A stretch of 7,631 nt of DNA from an uncultured Eubacteriales bacterium (GTDB taxonomy: Bacteria > Bacillota > Clostridia > Lachnospirales > Lachnospiraceae). Below, in pieces: positions 5,000 to 7,631 of the stretch (position 1 is its first letter; every line of letters begins with the position of its first letter). The translations under genes were made by a program, and so were the position numbers. The notes under the pieces are model-generated. The model had not been told where the DNA came from. It searched no databases and saw only the letters and a program-made list of their open reading frames with translations. Where the stretch lies: positions 1-7,631 of the forward strand of contig ONWL01000061.1 in NCBI GenBank assembly GCA_900321525.1. Direction: 5' to 3'.

Positions 5000-6670
5000 T
5001 TACGATTTTTTCTGCTGCTTCACCCAGCTACTTTCCCTTGTGTGGCAAGTAAAGACGATCACCTGGTTTTTCATCCGCCTTAATATCTTCAACGTCTCTG
5101 CCAAACGTTCATTGTCATAGTAGGCAAATACATCATCCAACACCACTGGCATAGACTCCTTTGGACTTAAGATGCCGGAAGCCGCCAGCCGAATACACAG
5201 ATAAATCTGCTCGATGGTACCCCGACTGCACTGCTCAATGGGAATGAGACGATCTGGTGTATTCACATAAATATTCATATTGTCATCAATCTTCAAATCA
5301 GTATATTTGCCTTCCGTGATCTGGGCAAAATAATCGGAGGCTGCCTGATTCAGCCGCACACCAAAGGTATCGTGAATCTTTTCTGTGAGGATGTCAAACT
5401 GCTTCAATGCCAAATCGATGGCCGTAATCTCCTGACGATACTTCTCATTTTGCTCCGTCTGTTCATACAATTCCTGGAGTCTGCCTTCCTGCTCTCTTTG
5501 CTCTTTTAACAGTGCTTCCAACTCCCACTCTGCCCGATTTCTGGAATCAGAAATTTCCTGTACCTGCTGAAGCAGATTTTCACAGGACAATTCTCCCTGA
5601 GACACCGTAGTATCGGTCTGCAATGCTTCCTGATCTGCCTGCATCCGTTTGATTTCCCCATCCATCTCTTTCAGGGTTTTCTTCCATCTCTGGGACTGTA
5701 TGACCAATCCCACCACGCAGATGAGAAGAACGAACAGTGCCACAAACGGCCAGAATCTGGAGAAAAACGGAATCTGTACCGATGCCATACTGCACACAAG
5801 ACCAATCAGTACAATCAATGCCAGCACACCAAACCCAATTCCGGCTGTCAGCCAGAGACCTTTACGATTATCCGCATAGGCATTCCGTTCTTCATACTTT
5901 TCCTGAAGCTGATTACCCAAATCTTTATATTCCGTCTCTCTGGAAGCCCGTAGCAACTTCATTTGGCTGATATCTCCCTGCAATTGGTTGTTCTTTGCCC
6001 CAAACTCCCGCTCCAACCGATCCCGCTCTTCCATCAATGCCATGCTTTTGGCACAAATCTGCTCGTATTTCTGCTCCGCAACAGACAACTCCTTGTCTGC
6101 CTCTGGCAACAATTTTCCTTGAAATTCCTTTTTCTTTTTCCGTAACACATGTTTGGAACGTGTCATATCAATGCTGGTACTTCTGGTATTGCCCATATTA
6201 ATGGCAAAATTCCGCAACTCTGCAATCAATTCTTTGTCTGTGGCAGAGCGAAGCTGCTCAATACTAATGGTATTGATGAAACTGCTTTCGGTCATCCCCT
6301 CTAACAAACGATTCAATTGCTCCTCTGCCGGTGTCAACTCCACTCCATTAGTCTCATCATACAATCGCAAATACCGGTTTGTCTTTAAAAAGCTTCGCTC
6401 GATGCGATAAGTTACGCCATTCTTTTCAAACCGCAGCTTTCCTTCATATGCGCCGGCGTTTTCCCAGGGCTCATAGTGCAGATACCGGTCCTCTTTAGAG
6501 GCCCGGCCCCTGCCCCGCTCAATTCCGTAAAACATGCCTCTGATAAAGGCGTGAATGGTGGTTTTTCCAGCTTCATTTTGTGCAGCAAACACATTCAGTC
6601 CCGGCCGAAATTCCATTTTTTTTCCATGAAATTTTCCAAAATGTGTCAGTTCTATACTTTTGATAATCAA
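5000..6670 (-). CDS. YhaN/SbcC-like SMC-type AAA ATPase with central membrane hairpin
   Basis: A 556-residue ATPase of the SbcC/Rad50/YhaN type. The N-terminal half-site has Walker A AQNEAGKTT (30-38; YhaN and Rad50 proteins usually begin it with Gly) and conserved segments to about 160. A coiled-coil arm covers about 180-265. Two hydrophobic helices follow (about 272-294 and 306-324), then a returning coil (about 325-440). The C-terminal half-site has signature CSRGT (481-485), Walker B PVVLDD (508-513) and H543. Rad50 proteins carry a zinc hook where this one has membrane segments, so it is probably membrane-tethered. At 556 residues it is far shorter than full-length YhaN or SbcC. The start is TTG 6670, with GGGAGGG 8 nt upstream. 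It lies 17 nt after the metallophosphoesterase gene, its likely nuclease partner. The exact substrate is unknown. Confidence 0.88.
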   Translation of the reverse strand: MIIKSIELTHFGKFHGKKMEFRPGLNVFAAQNEAGKTTIHAFIRGMFYGIERGRGRASKEDRYLHYEPWENAGAYEGKLRFEKNGVTYRIERSFLKTNRYLRLYDETNGVELTPAEEQLNRLLEGMTESSFINTISIEQLRSATDKELIAELRNFAINMGNTRSTSIDMTRSKHVLRKKKKEFQGKLLPEADKELSVAEQKYEQICAKSMALMEERDRLEREFGAKNNQLQGDISQMKLLRASRETEYKDLGNQLQEKYEERNAYADNRKGLWLTAGIGFGVLALIVLIGLVCSMASVQIPFFSRFWPFVALFVLLICVVGLVIQSQRWKKTLKEMDGEIKRMQADQEALQTDTTVSQGELSCENLLQQVQEISDSRNRAEWELEALLKEQREQEGRLQELYEQTEQNEKYRQEITAIDLALKQFDILTEKIHDTFGVRLNQAASDYFAQITEGKYTDLKIDDNMNIYVNTPDRLIPIEQCSRGTIEQIYLCIRLAASGILSPKESMPVVLDDVFAYYDNERLAETLKILRRMKNQVIVFTCHTRESSWVKQQKKS

Positions 6671-6678
6671 ACCATCTG

Positions 6679-6685
6679 CCCTCCC
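6679..6685 (-). promoter_or_regulatory. Shine-Dalgarno for the TTG start of the YhaN-like gene
   Basis: The minus strand reads GGGAGGG, 8 nt before TTG 6670. An ATG between them (at 6674) hits a stop after one codon, so the TTG start is well supported. Confidence 0.7.
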
Positions 6686-6687
6686 TG

Positions 6688-7631
6688 CTACTCTCCTAAC
6701 AAAGCCTGCAGGCCATAATCAATGGCCTTTTGCCGGATTACATCTGACGGGTCTGTATTCAGTGATGCAATAAACATGCCAATCACATCTTCACTGTGTT
6801 CTGCCTGCAGTGCTTCCAAATCAAAATCCGGTCTTGTCTCATCCACCACACGGCTGATATTTCCATCCAGCCGCAATTCATTGATATCAAAAGGCGCATC
6901 CGGATCATATGTACCATTCAGCGTAATAGAATAAATATTTTGCTTTCCATAATAGACGATGGCTTTATTCAACCGATCACTGACAGAACCTACGGTGCTG
7001 CCGGGACGCACAGTCCCTCGAATGTTGATGTACTGCCGCATAGAAAGGGGAATCAGGGAAAAAGCCGTTCCGGCTTCTGTAATGGTACCGGAAATATAGC
7101 CGCGTTCTCCCCTGTCATTGCAGTCTGTAGGCTCCAAAGAACCACTGTATGCCATAGAATACTCTTCCCAAATTCTGGGCTTATGAATGTGTCCCAATGC
7201 CACATAATCAAAACCAGCCTGTCCCAACCGGGTATAGTCCATAGGGCAGCACGTACCTTCTCCGCCGTGGGCAATCAAAATCTCATACCGGCTGTTGGCG
7301 GAAGGCTTCACATCTGCCAAAGTGGAACCTTCTGCTATTCTGGAATGATAGCTGAATCCAGTGACAGTGGTATTCAGTTCCGGCAATGTAACACTTTGCA
7401 GGTGGTCTTCCGAAAGGAACACCACCTTTTCATTCCACGTAAAGTCTGCATAGGCACTGCCTTTTCGGATACAGTCGTGGTTGCCTGCGATCAGCACCAC
7501 TTTGGTATGCTCCAGCGTGGAGAATAGATAATCTACTTCTTTTAAATCCTTCTTTCCCGGCTGACCATGAAACAAGTCGCCTGCAACCAACAACAAGTCT
7601 GTCTTCTCCCGATTACAGATTTGCATCACCT
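6688..7631 (-). CDS. SbcD/YhaO-like metallophosphoesterase (5' end cut by the window edge)
   Basis: A calcineurin-like metallophosphoesterase of the DNA-repair exonuclease type (SbcD/Mre11/YhaO). Visible metal-binding motifs are GDLFHG, GNHD about 30 residues later, AHGG, and GHIH, in the usual order. The first motif (DxH) must lie beyond the right edge, so the gene is truncated there; the GTG-ATG at 7629-7624 is internal, not a start. About 314 codons are visible, ending with a family-like C-terminal cap region. The next gene, 17 nt downstream, encodes an SbcC/YhaN-like ATPase. The two probably form a nuclease-ATPase complex acting on DNA ends or unusual structures; that function comes from family knowledge, and YhaO-type members are less well studied than SbcCD. 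Confidence 0.9.
   Translation of the reverse strand, partial: VMQICNREKTDLLLVAGDLFHGQPGKKDLKEVDYLFSTLEHTKVVLIAGNHDCIRKGSAYADFTWNEKVVFLSEDHLQSVTLPELNTTVTGFSYHSRIAEGSTLADVKPSANSRYEILIAHGGEGTCCPMDYTRLGQAGFDYVALGHIHKPRIWEEYSMAYSGSLEPTDCNDRGERGYISGTITEAGTAFSLIPLSMRQYINIRGTVRPGSTVGSVSDRLNKAIVYYGKQNIYSITLNGTYDPDAPFDINELRLDGNISRVVDETRPDFDLEALQAEHSEDVIGMFIASLNTDPSDVIRQKAIDYGLQALLGE

Noticed and set aside
6796..7527. 243-codon plus-strand frame opposite the metallophosphoesterase
   Set aside because: It is an antisense shadow: the minus strand has all the phosphoesterase motifs, and the plus-strand product shows no recognisable domain.

Overview
The window looks like chromosomal DNA of a low-to-moderate GC Firmicute, most likely a Clostridia/Lachnospiraceae-type gut bacterium. 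The evidence is the mix of families (ECF sigma factor, YhaO/YhaN-like pair, YbiT/YkpA-like ABC-F, TraX family, PrcB-like lipoprotein), Gram-positive style Shine-Dalgarno sequences, use of GTG and TTG starts, and a lipobox. The organism is inferred from family composition only.

Layout. On the minus strand, from the right edge leftwards: an SbcD/YhaO-like metallophosphoesterase (6688-7631, cut by the window edge); a YhaN/SbcC-like SMC-type ATPase with two membrane helices in its middle (5000-6670); a leader with a promoter and a very long RNA hairpin (about 4911-4979); an ABC-F ATPase (3248-4885); a TraX family membrane protein (2445-3242) 5 nt behind it; and a small PrcB-like lipoprotein (1867-2259). 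At the left edge, also on the minus strand, is an ECF sigma factor (20-529, GTG start preferred) behind an ECF-type promoter, overlapping the first codons of a following gene (1-27) that would suit an anti-sigma factor. The only plus-strand gene is an Abi_2 (AbiD/AbiF-type) HEPN protein (about 886-1815).

The most interesting region is 584-886, between the sigma gene and the Abi gene. Two promoters lie back to back: an ECF-like promoter reading left and a near-consensus extended -10 sigma-A promoter reading right. The rightward promoter makes a transcript of about 60 nt that ends at a strong intrinsic terminator (691-716). Immediately after comes a stretch of about 105 nt (731-834) that can fold into two long stems, each with its own hairpin, joined by a 7-bp pseudoknot. 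Then comes the Abi_2 HEPN gene. Promoter, small RNA, terminator/structured RNA and HEPN ribonuclease-like gene together resemble RNA-antitoxin/toxin or abortive-infection modules. Abi_2/AbiF genes have been reported with conserved upstream structured RNAs. I propose this as an RNA-linked HEPN defence or toxin-antitoxin unit; the link is inference.

The rest is housekeeping-like: a probable DNA repair/nuclease pair (YhaO-YhaN type), then a translation-associated ABC-F protein in an apparent two-gene unit with traX. Odd points there are the catalytic asymmetry of the ABC-F (all three motif deviations fall in one composite ATP site), the membrane hairpin in the coiled coil of the SMC-like ATPase, and the long hairpin in the ABC-F leader.
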